14,874 bases of DNA from DATCSE01 sp036568605 (GTDB taxonomy: Bacteria > Pseudomonadota > Gammaproteobacteria > Burkholderiales > Burkholderiaceae_C). The stretch is from contig DATCSE010000516.1 of assembly GCA_036568605.1 (NCBI GenBank), forward strand, positions 1 to 14,874, given 5' to 3'. The position numbers were made by a program, and so were the translations under genes. This document shows positions 1 to 5,857 of the stretch, in pieces (position 1 is the stretch's first letter; every line of letters begins with the position of its first letter). The notes beneath the pieces were generated by a model that was not told where the DNA came from, made no database searches, and saw only the letters and a program-made list of their open reading frames with translations.

Positions 1-612
1 CCGCGTGCCGGCGAGACGGTGCGCGACATCTGCCCCGCATCGCCGGGCGGCAAGGACTGGCAGCCCAGCGCCTGGTCGCCGCGCACGCGGCTGCTGTACA
101 TCCCGCACCAGAACCTGTGCCAGGACGCCAGCACTTACGAGACCAGCTACATCGCCGGCACGCCCTATGTCGGCGCGGACGTGAAGATGCGACCCGGCCC
201 GGGCGGGCAGCGCGGCGTGTTCGCCGCATGGGACCCGATCGCGCGCCGCAAGGCCTGGGAGGTGCGCGAGAACTTCCCGGTGTGGAGCGGGGCGCTGGTC
301 ACCGCCGGCGACGTGGTCTTCTACGGCACCATGGAGGGCTGGTTCAAGGCGGTGGACGCGCGCAGCGGCGCGCTGCTGTGGCAGTACCGCACCGAGTCCG
401 GAATCATCGGCCAGCCGATCAGCTACCGCGGGCCGGACGGGCGCCAGTACGTCGCGGTGCTTTCGGGTGTGGGCGGCTGGTCCGGTGCGATCGTCTCCGG
501 CGGGCTCGATGCGCGCGATGCGACCGCGGCGCTGGGCTTCGCCAATGCGATGAAGGACCTGCCGCAGGTCACGCGGCCAGGAGGGCGACTGTATGTCTTC
601 GCGCTGCCGTGA
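1..612 (+). CDS. xoxF: XoxF-like PQQ-dependent methanol/alcohol dehydrogenase, C-terminal part
   Basis: The 5' end lies outside the window; about 203 C-terminal residues are visible, open from base 1. XoxF enzymes are periplasmic eight-bladed propeller quinoproteins that oxidise methanol or other alcohols with PQQ and a lanthanide and pass electrons to a cytochrome c. The visible part has the family landmarks in order: GGKDWQPSAWSP, LLYIPHQNLC, YIAGTPYVGADVKM, NFPVWSGALVTAGDVVFYGT, WFKAVDARSGALLWQ, SGIIGQP and VLSGVGGW, which are propeller tryptophan-docking and closing motifs. The YVGADVKM and FPVWSGAL wording is closer to XoxF than to MxaF or ExaA ethanol dehydrogenases. The active-site region, including the extra Asp diagnostic of lanthanide enzymes, is upstream, so the metal type is inferred. 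The 3' end overlaps xoxJ by 20 bases. Family is certain; the XoxF subtype is likely, and an ExaA-like enzyme is the main alternative. Confidence 0.88.
   Translation, partial: PRAGETVRDICPASPGGKDWQPSAWSPRTRLLYIPHQNLCQDASTYETSYIAGTPYVGADVKMRPGPGGQRGVFAAWDPIARRKAWEVRENFPVWSGALVTAGDVVFYGTMEGWFKAVDARSGALLWQYRTESGIIGQPISYRGPDGRQYVAVLSGVGGWSGAIVSGGLDARDATAALGFANAMKDLPQVTRPGGRLYVFALP
579..585 (+). promoter_or_regulatory. Strong Shine-Dalgarno for xoxJ inside the end of xoxF
   Basis: The sequence AGGAGGG lies 7 bases before the ATG at 593, within the last codons of the dehydrogenase gene. It fixes the xoxJ start so that the two genes overlap by 20 bases. It also indicates that xoxJ can be initiated independently of upstream translation. 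Confidence 0.75.
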
Positions 613-1405
613 TGCGATCGCGCTCGTGCTGGCGCTGGCCGCGTGCACGGTGGCCGGCGCGCAGCCGCTGCCGCTGCGCGTCTGCGCCGATCCCGACAAC
701 CTGCCGTACTCCAGCCGCGACGGCCGCGGCTTCGAGAACCGCATCGCGGGCCTGATGGCCGACGAACTGCAACGTCCGTTGCAGACCTACTGGCTGCCGT
801 TGCGCCGCGGCTTCGTGCGCAAGACGCTGGGCGCCCATGAGTGCGATGTGCTGATCGGGGTTCCGCGCGATGTCGAGCGCGTCAGCACGACGCGGCCGTA
901 CTACCGTTCGGGCTATGTGATGCTGGTGCGCGCCGATCGCGACGATCCGCTGCGCGGCTGGGACGACCCGCGGCTCGCGACGCAGCGCATCGGCGTGCAG
1001 CTGATCGGCGACGATCTGGCCGCGACGCCGGCGGGCCATGCGCTGGCGTCGCGCGGCGCGACGCAGCAGGTGGTCGGCTTCCCGGTGTTCGGCGAGGGTC
1101 CGGCCGTGCAGCGCATCGTCGAAGCGCTGGCGCGCGGCGAGCTCGACGCAGCGTTCGTGTGGGGCCCGCAAGCCGGCTACTTCGCGGCGCGCTCGCCGGT
1201 GCCGCTGCGCATGCAGGCGCTGCAGGCACCGCCCGGGCTGGCGCTGCCGTTCCAGTTCGACATCGCGATGGGCGTGCGCCGCGGTCCCGAGGACCGCCCG
1301 CTGCGCGACGCGCTCGATGCTGCCATCGAGCGCCGGCGCGCCGAGATCGACGCGATCCTTGCCGAGTACGCGGTGCCGCGCAGCGATGCAGGAGCGTCGC
1401 GATGA
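593..1405 (+). CDS. xoxJ: XoxJ/MoxJ-like periplasmic binding protein associated with quinoprotein dehydrogenase
   Basis: A 270-residue secreted protein. Residues 1-23 form a signal peptide (basic start, hydrophobic ALVLALAACTVAG, cleavage near AGAQP). The mature part begins RVCADPDNLPYSS, followed by FENRIAGLMADEL and FVRKTLGAHECDVLIGVP. These are typical of the solute-binding-fold proteins always found beside PQQ dehydrogenases (the quinoprotein-dehydrogenase-associated substrate-binding family, MxaJ/XoxJ). Known family members act in dehydrogenase maturation or activation rather than in ABC transport; no permease or ATPase gene is present here. The start at 593 is supported by an AGGAGG site and the signal peptide. 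The stop overlaps the next gene as ATGA, implying translational coupling. The family assignment is firm, while the exact role in XoxF activation is inferred from homologues. Confidence 0.85.
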   Translation: MSSRCRDAIALVLALAACTVAGAQPLPLRVCADPDNLPYSSRDGRGFENRIAGLMADELQRPLQTYWLPLRRGFVRKTLGAHECDVLIGVPRDVERVSTTRPYYRSGYVMLVRADRDDPLRGWDDPRLATQRIGVQLIGDDLAATPAGHALASRGATQQVVGFPVFGEGPAVQRIVEALARGELDAAFVWGPQAGYFAARSPVPLRMQALQAPPGLALPFQFDIAMGVRRGPEDRPLRDALDAAIERRRAEIDAILAEYAVPRSDAGASR

Positions 1406-1932
1406 AGCGCCGTGTGTGCGTCCTGGGCGCTGCGCTGCTGATCGCGATGCTGAGCGGCTGCGAGCGCGAGCAGCGCCGGTTCGATCCGGCCACGCCGCCG
1501 TCCGCGGCCGGCGAGCCGGCGCTGCAGGAGCGCAATGCCTACGACGTGTCGCAGGGCAAGCGCCTGTACCGCTGGTACAACTGCAGCGGCTGCCACGCGG
1601 CCGGCGGAGGCAGCATCGGGCCGCCGCTGATGGACGCGCGCTGGCGCTACGGCGGCGAGACGCCGCAGATCGTGCAGAGCATCCTGCAAGGCCGCCCCGG
1701 CGGCATGCCGGCGTTCGGCGGACGCATCCCCGACGAGCAGGCCTGGAAGATCGCCGCCTACGTGCGTTCGATGAGCGGGCAACTGCGCACCGACGTGGCC
1801 GCGAATCGTGGCGACACCTTGAGCTCCGGGCCGCCCGAATCGCGCCGTTCGCGCGAGGACGTGGCGCTGGATCCCACCCGTCCGGCATCGGCTTCGATCG
1901 CGGCTTCGGCCGCGTCGGGCGCGGAGCGATGA
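1402..1932 (+). CDS. Lipoprotein cytochrome c (XoxG-like electron acceptor)
   Basis: A 176-residue c-type cytochrome with one heme. Residues 1-19 are a lipoprotein signal ending in the lipobox LSGC, with Cys20 as the lipidated residue, so it is probably anchored in a membrane and faces the periplasm. The heme site is CSGCH (residues 61-65); Met102 in GRPGGMPAFG is the likely axial ligand, and the domain ends with IAAYVRSMSG. The last ~45 residues form a polar, then Ala/Ser-rich tail with no recognisable domain. The position directly after xoxF-xoxJ and directly before oxidase subunit II suggests it carries electrons from the dehydrogenase to the oxidase CuA site. It starts at the ATGA overlap with xoxJ and ends in an ATGA overlap with subunit II. 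A XoxG role is inferred from position; typical XoxG proteins are soluble, so the lipid anchor is a difference. Confidence 0.85.
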   Translation: MKRRVCVLGAALLIAMLSGCEREQRRFDPATPPSAAGEPALQERNAYDVSQGKRLYRWYNCSGCHAAGGGSIGPPLMDARWRYGGETPQIVQSILQGRPGGMPAFGGRIPDEQAWKIAAYVRSMSGQLRTDVAANRGDTLSSGPPESRRSREDVALDPTRPASASIAASAASGAER

Positions 1933-2900
1933 CCATGCGTGCGGCCGGCGGATGGCAGGACGCGCTGCTCGCCCACGGCCCGCAGGCCGCGCAGGTGCTG
2001 GACCTGTGGCGCATCACGCTGGCCGTGTGCAGCGTCGTGTTCGCGCTCGTGCTGCTCGCGCTGCTGCTGGCGCTGTGGCGCACGCCCCGCGGCACGGGCG
2101 AGACGCCGCCGCAGACCGCCCCGGACGACCGCCGGCCGCTGCGCCGCATTAGCGCCGCGCTGGCGGTGTCGGCGCTGCTGCTGCTGGGTCTGCTGGCCGG
2201 CAGCGTCGCGACCGATCGTGCGCTCGCGCAGCTCGCGCTGCGCGACGCGCTGCACATCGAGCTGACCGGTCATCAATGGTGGTGGTCCATCCACTACGAC
2301 GACCCGGACCCGTCGCGCACCTTCGACACCGCCAACGAGCTGCACCTGCCGCTCGGCCGCCCGGCGATCCTCACGCTGCATTCGAACGACGTGATCCACA
2401 GCGTGTGGATCCCCAGCCTGGCCGGCAAGAAGGACCTGATCCCCGGCCGCACCACCACGCTGACGCTGCGCGCCGACCGCGCGGGCCTGTACCGCGGCCA
2501 GTGCGCCGAGTTCTGCGGCGCGCAGCATGCCTGGATGGCGCTGCCGGTCAGCGTCGACGAGCCGGCGCGCTTCGACGCCTGGGCCGACGCGCAGCGGGCG
2601 GCCGCGAAGCCGGCGGCCGACGATCTCACGCGGCGCGGCCAGAGCCTGGTGCTGAACGGCGACTGCGCGATGTGCCATGCGATCCGCGGCACCGACGCGA
2701 ACGCCCGGCAGGGGCCGGACCTCACGCATCTGGCCGCGCGCGGTACGCTGGGCGCCGGCGCGCTGCCCAACGACGCCGCGCACCTGGCCGCGTGGATCAG
2801 CGACCCGGCGGCGCACAAGCCGGGCGTCAACATGCCGTCGCACGCGTTTGCGCCCGACGATCTGCAAGCCATCGTGGCCTATCTGGGGAGCCTGCAATGA
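1929..2900 (+). CDS. coxB: Cytochrome c oxidase subunit II with fused C-terminal cytochrome c domain (caa3 type)
   Basis: A 323-residue subunit that accepts electrons from cytochrome c. Two membrane helices (about 28-50 and 73-95) precede the aromatic GHQWWW segment and a periplasmic cupredoxin domain. The complete CuA ligand set is visible: His157 (NDVIHSVW), Cys192, Glu194, Cys196, His200 and Met203 in CAEFCGAQHAWM. A cytochrome c domain follows, with heme motif CAMCH (246-250) and probable ligand Met302 in NMPSH, making this a caa3-type subunit. The start at 1929 sits in an ATGA overlap with the cytochrome gene; an in-frame ATG at 1935 is an alternative. The helix-2 region lacks the usual LExxWTxxP motif that carries the K-channel entry Glu (see findings). 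The stop overlaps subunit I as ATGA. Function is clear. Confidence 0.93.
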   Translation: MTMRAAGGWQDALLAHGPQAAQVLDLWRITLAVCSVVFALVLLALLLALWRTPRGTGETPPQTAPDDRRPLRRISAALAVSALLLLGLLAGSVATDRALAQLALRDALHIELTGHQWWWSIHYDDPDPSRTFDTANELHLPLGRPAILTLHSNDVIHSVWIPSLAGKKDLIPGRTTTLTLRADRAGLYRGQCAEFCGAQHAWMALPVSVDEPARFDAWADAQRAAAKPAADDLTRRGQSLVLNGDCAMCHAIRGTDANARQGPDLTHLAARGTLGAGALPNDAAHLAAWISDPAAHKPGVNMPSHAFAPDDLQAIVAYLGSLQ

Positions 2901-4780
2901 ACGCGCACGATCAGCTCGAGCGCACCTGGCGCGACCCCGGCGGATTCATCGGCTGGTTCTGCGCGGTCAACCACAAGACCATCGGCCTGCGCTTCATCGC
3001 GACGACCTTCGTCTTCTTCGCCGCGGCCGGAGTGCTGGCGCTGGTGATGCGGCTGCAGCTCGCGCGGCCCGACAGCCGGCTGATCGGCCCGGACCTGTAC
3101 AACCAGCTGTTCACGGTGCACGGCACGACGATGATGTTCCTGTTCGCGGTGCCGGTGATGCAGGCGATGGCGACCTACCTGCTGCCGCTGATGCTGGGCT
3201 CGCGCAGCATCGCGTTCCCGCGGCTGAACGCGTACGCGTACTGGATCTACCTGTTCGGCTGCCTGATGCTGTACGCGGCGCTGCTCGTCGACGCCGGGCC
3301 CGACGCGGGCTGGTTCTCGTACGTGCCGCTGGCCGGGCCGGATTACTCGCCCGGCAAACGCTCGGACTTCTGGGCACAGCTCATCACGTTCAGCGAGATG
3401 TCGGGCCTGCTCGGGTCCATCGTGATCATCACGACCATCCTGAAGCTGCGCGCGCCGGGCATGGCGCTGCACCGCATGCCGCTGTTCGCCTGGGCCATGC
3501 TGGTCACGTCGTTCATGGTGCTGTTCGCGATGCCCGCGGTGATGTTCGCGAGCACCGCGCTGATCACCGACCGCCTGGTCGGCACGCATTTCTTCAACCC
3601 GGCCGAAGGCGGTGACGCGCTGCTGTGGCAGCACCTGTTCTGGTTCTTCGGCCACCCCGAGGTGTACTTCATCTTCATCCCGGCGCTGGGTTTCATGTCG
3701 CAGATCATCGCGACCTTCTCGCGCCGGCCGGTGATGGGCTACGCGCCGATGGTGCTGGCGCTGGTCGCGACCGGCTTCATGTCGTTCGGCCTGTGGGTGC
3801 ACCACATGTTCGCGACCAACCTGCCCGAGCTGGGCAAGGCCTTCTTCACCGCGATGAGCCTGATGATCGCGCTGCCGTCGGCGCTGCAGATCTTCTGCTG
3901 GCTGGGCACGCTGTGGACCGGCCGGCTGGTGCTGAAGACGCCGCTGCTGTACGTGCTGGCCTTCTTCTTCATCCTCGTGCTCGGCGGCTTGAGCGGCGTG
4001 ATGCTGGGCATGGTGCCGCTGGACCTGCAGGTGCACGACACCTACTTCGTCGTCGCGCACCTGCACTACGTGCTGATCGGCGGCGCGGTGTTCCCGCTGA
4101 TCGGCGCGATGTACTACTGGTTCCCGAAGTTCAGCGGCCGCATGCTCGACGAGCGCATGGGCACGGTCCAGTTCTGGCTGTTCTTCATCGGCTTCAACGT
4201 CGCGTTCTTCCCGATGCACCTGCTGGGCCTGCACGGGATGCCGCGGCGCGTCTACACCTATCCGTCCGGCATGGGCTGGGAGAACCTGAACCTCGCGTCT
4301 ACGGTCGGCGCGCTGATGATCGCGCTCAGCGTCGCGCTGTTCGTCGCCAACGTGCTGCGCAGCGTGTTCCGCGGCGCGCCGGCCGGCGCCAACCCCTGGG
4401 GTGCCGGCTCGCTCGAATGGGCGACGGCGTCGCCGCCGCCCGCCGGCAACTTCGTGCAGCCGCCGGTGGTCCACGGGCGGGAGCCGCTGTGGGAGCCGCC
4501 CGCGCAACCCGCGGCGGTCGTCGGCCTGGCGAACGACCAGCGCGAGGTGCTGGTCACCAGCGTGATCGAGGCGCAGCCGGACCACCGCGCGATCTTCCCG
4601 GCGCCGTCGCCGTGGCCCTTCATCAGCGCGGCGGCGACCACGCTGCTGTTCGTCACGTCGATCTTCACGCCGTGGGCCGTGGTGTGGGCCTCGATCCCGG
4701 TCGCGCTCGCGCTGATCGCGTGGTTCTGGCCGACCGTGCGCGAGACGCTGCAGGAAAAGCGCCTGGAGCAATCGCCATGA
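2897..4780 (+). CDS. coxA: Cytochrome c oxidase subunit I, heme-copper oxidase lacking D- and K-channel residues
   Basis: A 627-residue catalytic subunit of a heme-copper oxygen reductase in the cytoplasmic membrane. Metal ligands are all present: His75 (FTVHGTTMM, low-spin heme), His253 and Tyr257 of GHPEVY (CuB and the cross-linked Tyr), His302-His303 (CuB), His388 (heme a3) and His390 (heme a) in HDTYFVVAHLHYV. The propionate-binding MPRR is also kept. Unusually, the D-channel Asp position (APDMAFPR in typical A-type enzymes) reads GSRSIAFPR, with Ser104. The K-channel PTGIK motif reads PSALQ, with Gln331. About 130 residues after the canonical core add two helices (about 573-611), as in caa3 subunits I of Bacillus type, which pairs with a five-helix subunit III. 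It overlaps both neighbours by ATGA. The retained Tyr argues against an NO reductase. Confidence 0.94.
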   Translation: MNAHDQLERTWRDPGGFIGWFCAVNHKTIGLRFIATTFVFFAAAGVLALVMRLQLARPDSRLIGPDLYNQLFTVHGTTMMFLFAVPVMQAMATYLLPLMLGSRSIAFPRLNAYAYWIYLFGCLMLYAALLVDAGPDAGWFSYVPLAGPDYSPGKRSDFWAQLITFSEMSGLLGSIVIITTILKLRAPGMALHRMPLFAWAMLVTSFMVLFAMPAVMFASTALITDRLVGTHFFNPAEGGDALLWQHLFWFFGHPEVYFIFIPALGFMSQIIATFSRRPVMGYAPMVLALVATGFMSFGLWVHHMFATNLPELGKAFFTAMSLMIALPSALQIFCWLGTLWTGRLVLKTPLLYVLAFFFILVLGGLSGVMLGMVPLDLQVHDTYFVVAHLHYVLIGGAVFPLIGAMYYWFPKFSGRMLDERMGTVQFWLFFIGFNVAFFPMHLLGLHGMPRRVYTYPSGMGWENLNLASTVGALMIALSVALFVANVLRSVFRGAPAGANPWGAGSLEWATASPPPAGNFVQPPVVHGREPLWEPPAQPAAVVGLANDQREVLVTSVIEAQPDHRAIFPAPSPWPFISAAATTLLFVTSIFTPWAVVWASIPVALALIAWFWPTVRETLQEKRLEQSP

Positions 4781-5445
4781 AGACCCCTGGAGCGACCGCC
4801 ACGGCGCAACGCGAGCGCTCCCAGGCCGCGCTGCGCACGCAGGAAAGCCTGCTCGATGTCTCGGCGCTGCCCAGCTTCGCGTTCAGCCATCGCAGCCTGA
4901 TGTGGTGGTCGACCGCGGGGATGATGGCCATCGAAGGCGCGGTCTTCGCGCTGGCCATCGTGACCCTGCTGTTCCTGCGCGTGCATGCGCAGGCCTGGCC
5001 GCTGTCGGGCCAGTTGCCGCCCGCGCTGCTGTGGGGGACGCTGAACACGTTCGTCATGCTGACCAGCGTGCTGCCGAATCACTGGACCAAGCGCGCCGCC
5101 GAAGCGCTGGACCTGCGCGGCGCGCGCATCGGCATGCTGGTGTGCCTGGCCTGGTCGGCGGTGTTCCTGGCGGTGCGCGTGCTCGAGTTCCGCGCGCTGA
5201 ACTGCCGCTGGGACGACGACGCCTACGGTTCCATCGTCTGGATGGTGATGGGCCTGCACACGGTGCACCTGGTGACGGACTTCGCCGACAGCGCGGTGCT
5301 CGCGGCGGTGCTGTATCGCAAGCCCCTGGCACTGCGCCGCTTCGTCGACGTCAGCGAGAACTGCCTGTACTGGGATTTCGTCGTGCTGAGCTGGCTGCCG
5401 CTGTATGCGGTGGTCTACTGGCTGCCGCGCGCGGGGGTGTCATGA
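4777..5445 (+). CDS. coxC: Cytochrome c oxidase subunit III (five-helix caa3 type)
   Basis: A 222-residue membrane protein starting at the ATGA overlap with subunit I. After a polar N-terminus of about 40 residues there are five hydrophobic helices (roughly 42-68, 82-100, 117-135, 152-178 and 197-216). Family landmarks are the Glu137 of RVLEF, GLHTVHL (His161, His164) and the final ENCLYWDFV segment, which corresponds to the YWHFVD motif in most homologues. Subunit III normally stabilises subunit I and supports proton uptake through the D channel, so its presence beside a subunit I without the D-channel Asp is notable. The stop (TGA 5443-5445) overlaps an ATG at 5442 that opens only a 38-codon reading frame within an intergenic repeat-like element. 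Identification is firm. Confidence 0.9.
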   Translation: MKTPGATATAQRERSQAALRTQESLLDVSALPSFAFSHRSLMWWSTAGMMAIEGAVFALAIVTLLFLRVHAQAWPLSGQLPPALLWGTLNTFVMLTSVLPNHWTKRAAEALDLRGARIGMLVCLAWSAVFLAVRVLEFRALNCRWDDDAYGSIVWMVMGLHTVHLVTDFADSAVLAAVLYRKPLALRRFVDVSENCLYWDFVVLSWLPLYAVVYWLPRAGVS

Positions 5446-5558
5446 GACACCCTGTGTCAACCTTGCTTTCGCGGGCCGAGCGCCGGGCCGCTCCCAAGCC
5501 GGCCCGCATCCCCTCGGGGGATCGGCCGATGTACTCATCGGACGAGGGGCCGTCATGA
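5442..5558 (+). CDS. 38-codon mini-ORF bridging coxC and the small membrane gene
   Basis: This short frame starts at the ATG overlapping the coxC stop and ends in a TGA overlapping the ATG at 5555. It encodes an Arg/Ala/Pro/Ser-rich peptide with no recognisable domain, signal or membrane segment. It lies entirely over a hairpin-rich element that appears inserted. I think it is not a functional protein; it may simply let ribosomes pass from coxC to the next start. It has no Shine-Dalgarno of its own. Confidence 0.25.
   Translation: MRHPVSTLLSRAERRAAPKPARIPSGDRPMYSSDEGPS
5446..5551. repeat. Hairpin-rich intergenic element flanked by 8-bp direct repeats (REP/MITE-like)
   Basis: Between coxC and the next gene lies about 105 bases dominated by inverted repeats. 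These are GACAC/GTGTC (5446-5450 with 5454-5458), GCGGGCCG/CGGCCCGC (5471-5478 with 5500-5507), CCCCTCG/CGAGGGG (5510-5516 with 5543-5549), and nested inside the last pair CCGATG/CATCGG (5526-5531 with 5536-5541, 4-base loop). The exact octamer GTCATGAG occurs at both borders (5439-5446 and 5552-5559). I recall similar text between genes in other Burkholderiales genomes but cannot verify this here. A dispersed non-coding repeat is the best reading; an attenuator or mRNA-processing hairpin is an alternative. Confidence 0.55.
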
Positions 5559-5857
5559 GCTGGCCCGCGTTGCTGCTTGCGCCGCTGCTCGCGCTGCTCG
5601 AGCAGGCGCTGGCGTACGCGCTGAGCACGCCGCTGTGCCAGCGGCAAATGGGCCCGTGGCTGCATCTGGTGCCGGCGGTGAGTTTGGTGCTGGTGCTGGT
5701 GTGCAGTGCGCTCGCGCTGGTCGATTGGCGCCGGCGTGCCGGCCAGCCGGCAGGGCGCTTCATCAGCGGCGTGTCGCTCGGGATGGGGGCCTTGTGCGCG
5801 CTGACGATCGCGGCGATGTGGGTGCCGATCGGATGGCTCTCGCCCTGCGCCGGCTGA
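5555..5857 (+). CDS. Small three-helix membrane protein of the oxidase operon, function unknown
   Basis: A 100-residue hydrophobic protein with three predicted membrane helices (about 2-23, 34-57 and 71-92) and a C-terminal SPC motif. The start at 5555 is preceded by GAGGGG (5544-5549) and was probably once in ATGA overlap with coxC. Its size and topology resemble the small subunit IV (CtaF-type) of caa3 oxidases, and its place between subunit III and the assembly factor fits an accessory subunit or an assembly partner. I do not see a diagnostic CtaF motif, so the name is not assigned. Cys28 and Cys98 near membrane borders could bind a metal or take part in redox chemistry, which is speculation. 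The 3' end overlaps ctaG by 25 bases. Confidence 0.75.
   Translation: MSWPALLLAPLLALLEQALAYALSTPLCQRQMGPWLHLVPAVSLVLVLVCSALALVDWRRRAGQPAGRFISGVSLGMGALCALTIAAMWVPIGWLSPCAG

Noticed and set aside
593..1405. xoxJ as an ABC-transporter binding protein
   Set aside because: It has the solute-binding fold, but its motifs and position next to a PQQ dehydrogenase match MxaJ/XoxJ; no transporter genes are nearby.
569..2257. A 562-codon open frame on the - strand opposite xoxJ, the cytochrome and coxB
   Set aside because: Its translation is Arg/Ala/Ser-rich with no domain, and it lies antisense to three clear genes. Long antisense frames are expected at this GC content.
2879..4771. A 630-codon open frame on the - strand covering all of coxA
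   Set aside because: The protein is dominated by Arg, Gln, His, Glu and Asp without hydrophobic core or motifs; it mirrors the codon bias of coxA.
2897..4780. Subunit I as a nitric oxide reductase, because proton-channel residues are missing
   Set aside because: The HPEVY motif with its cross-linking Tyr, three CuB histidines, CuA subunit II and subunit III all fit an O2 reductase; no Glu-rich NorB active site is seen.
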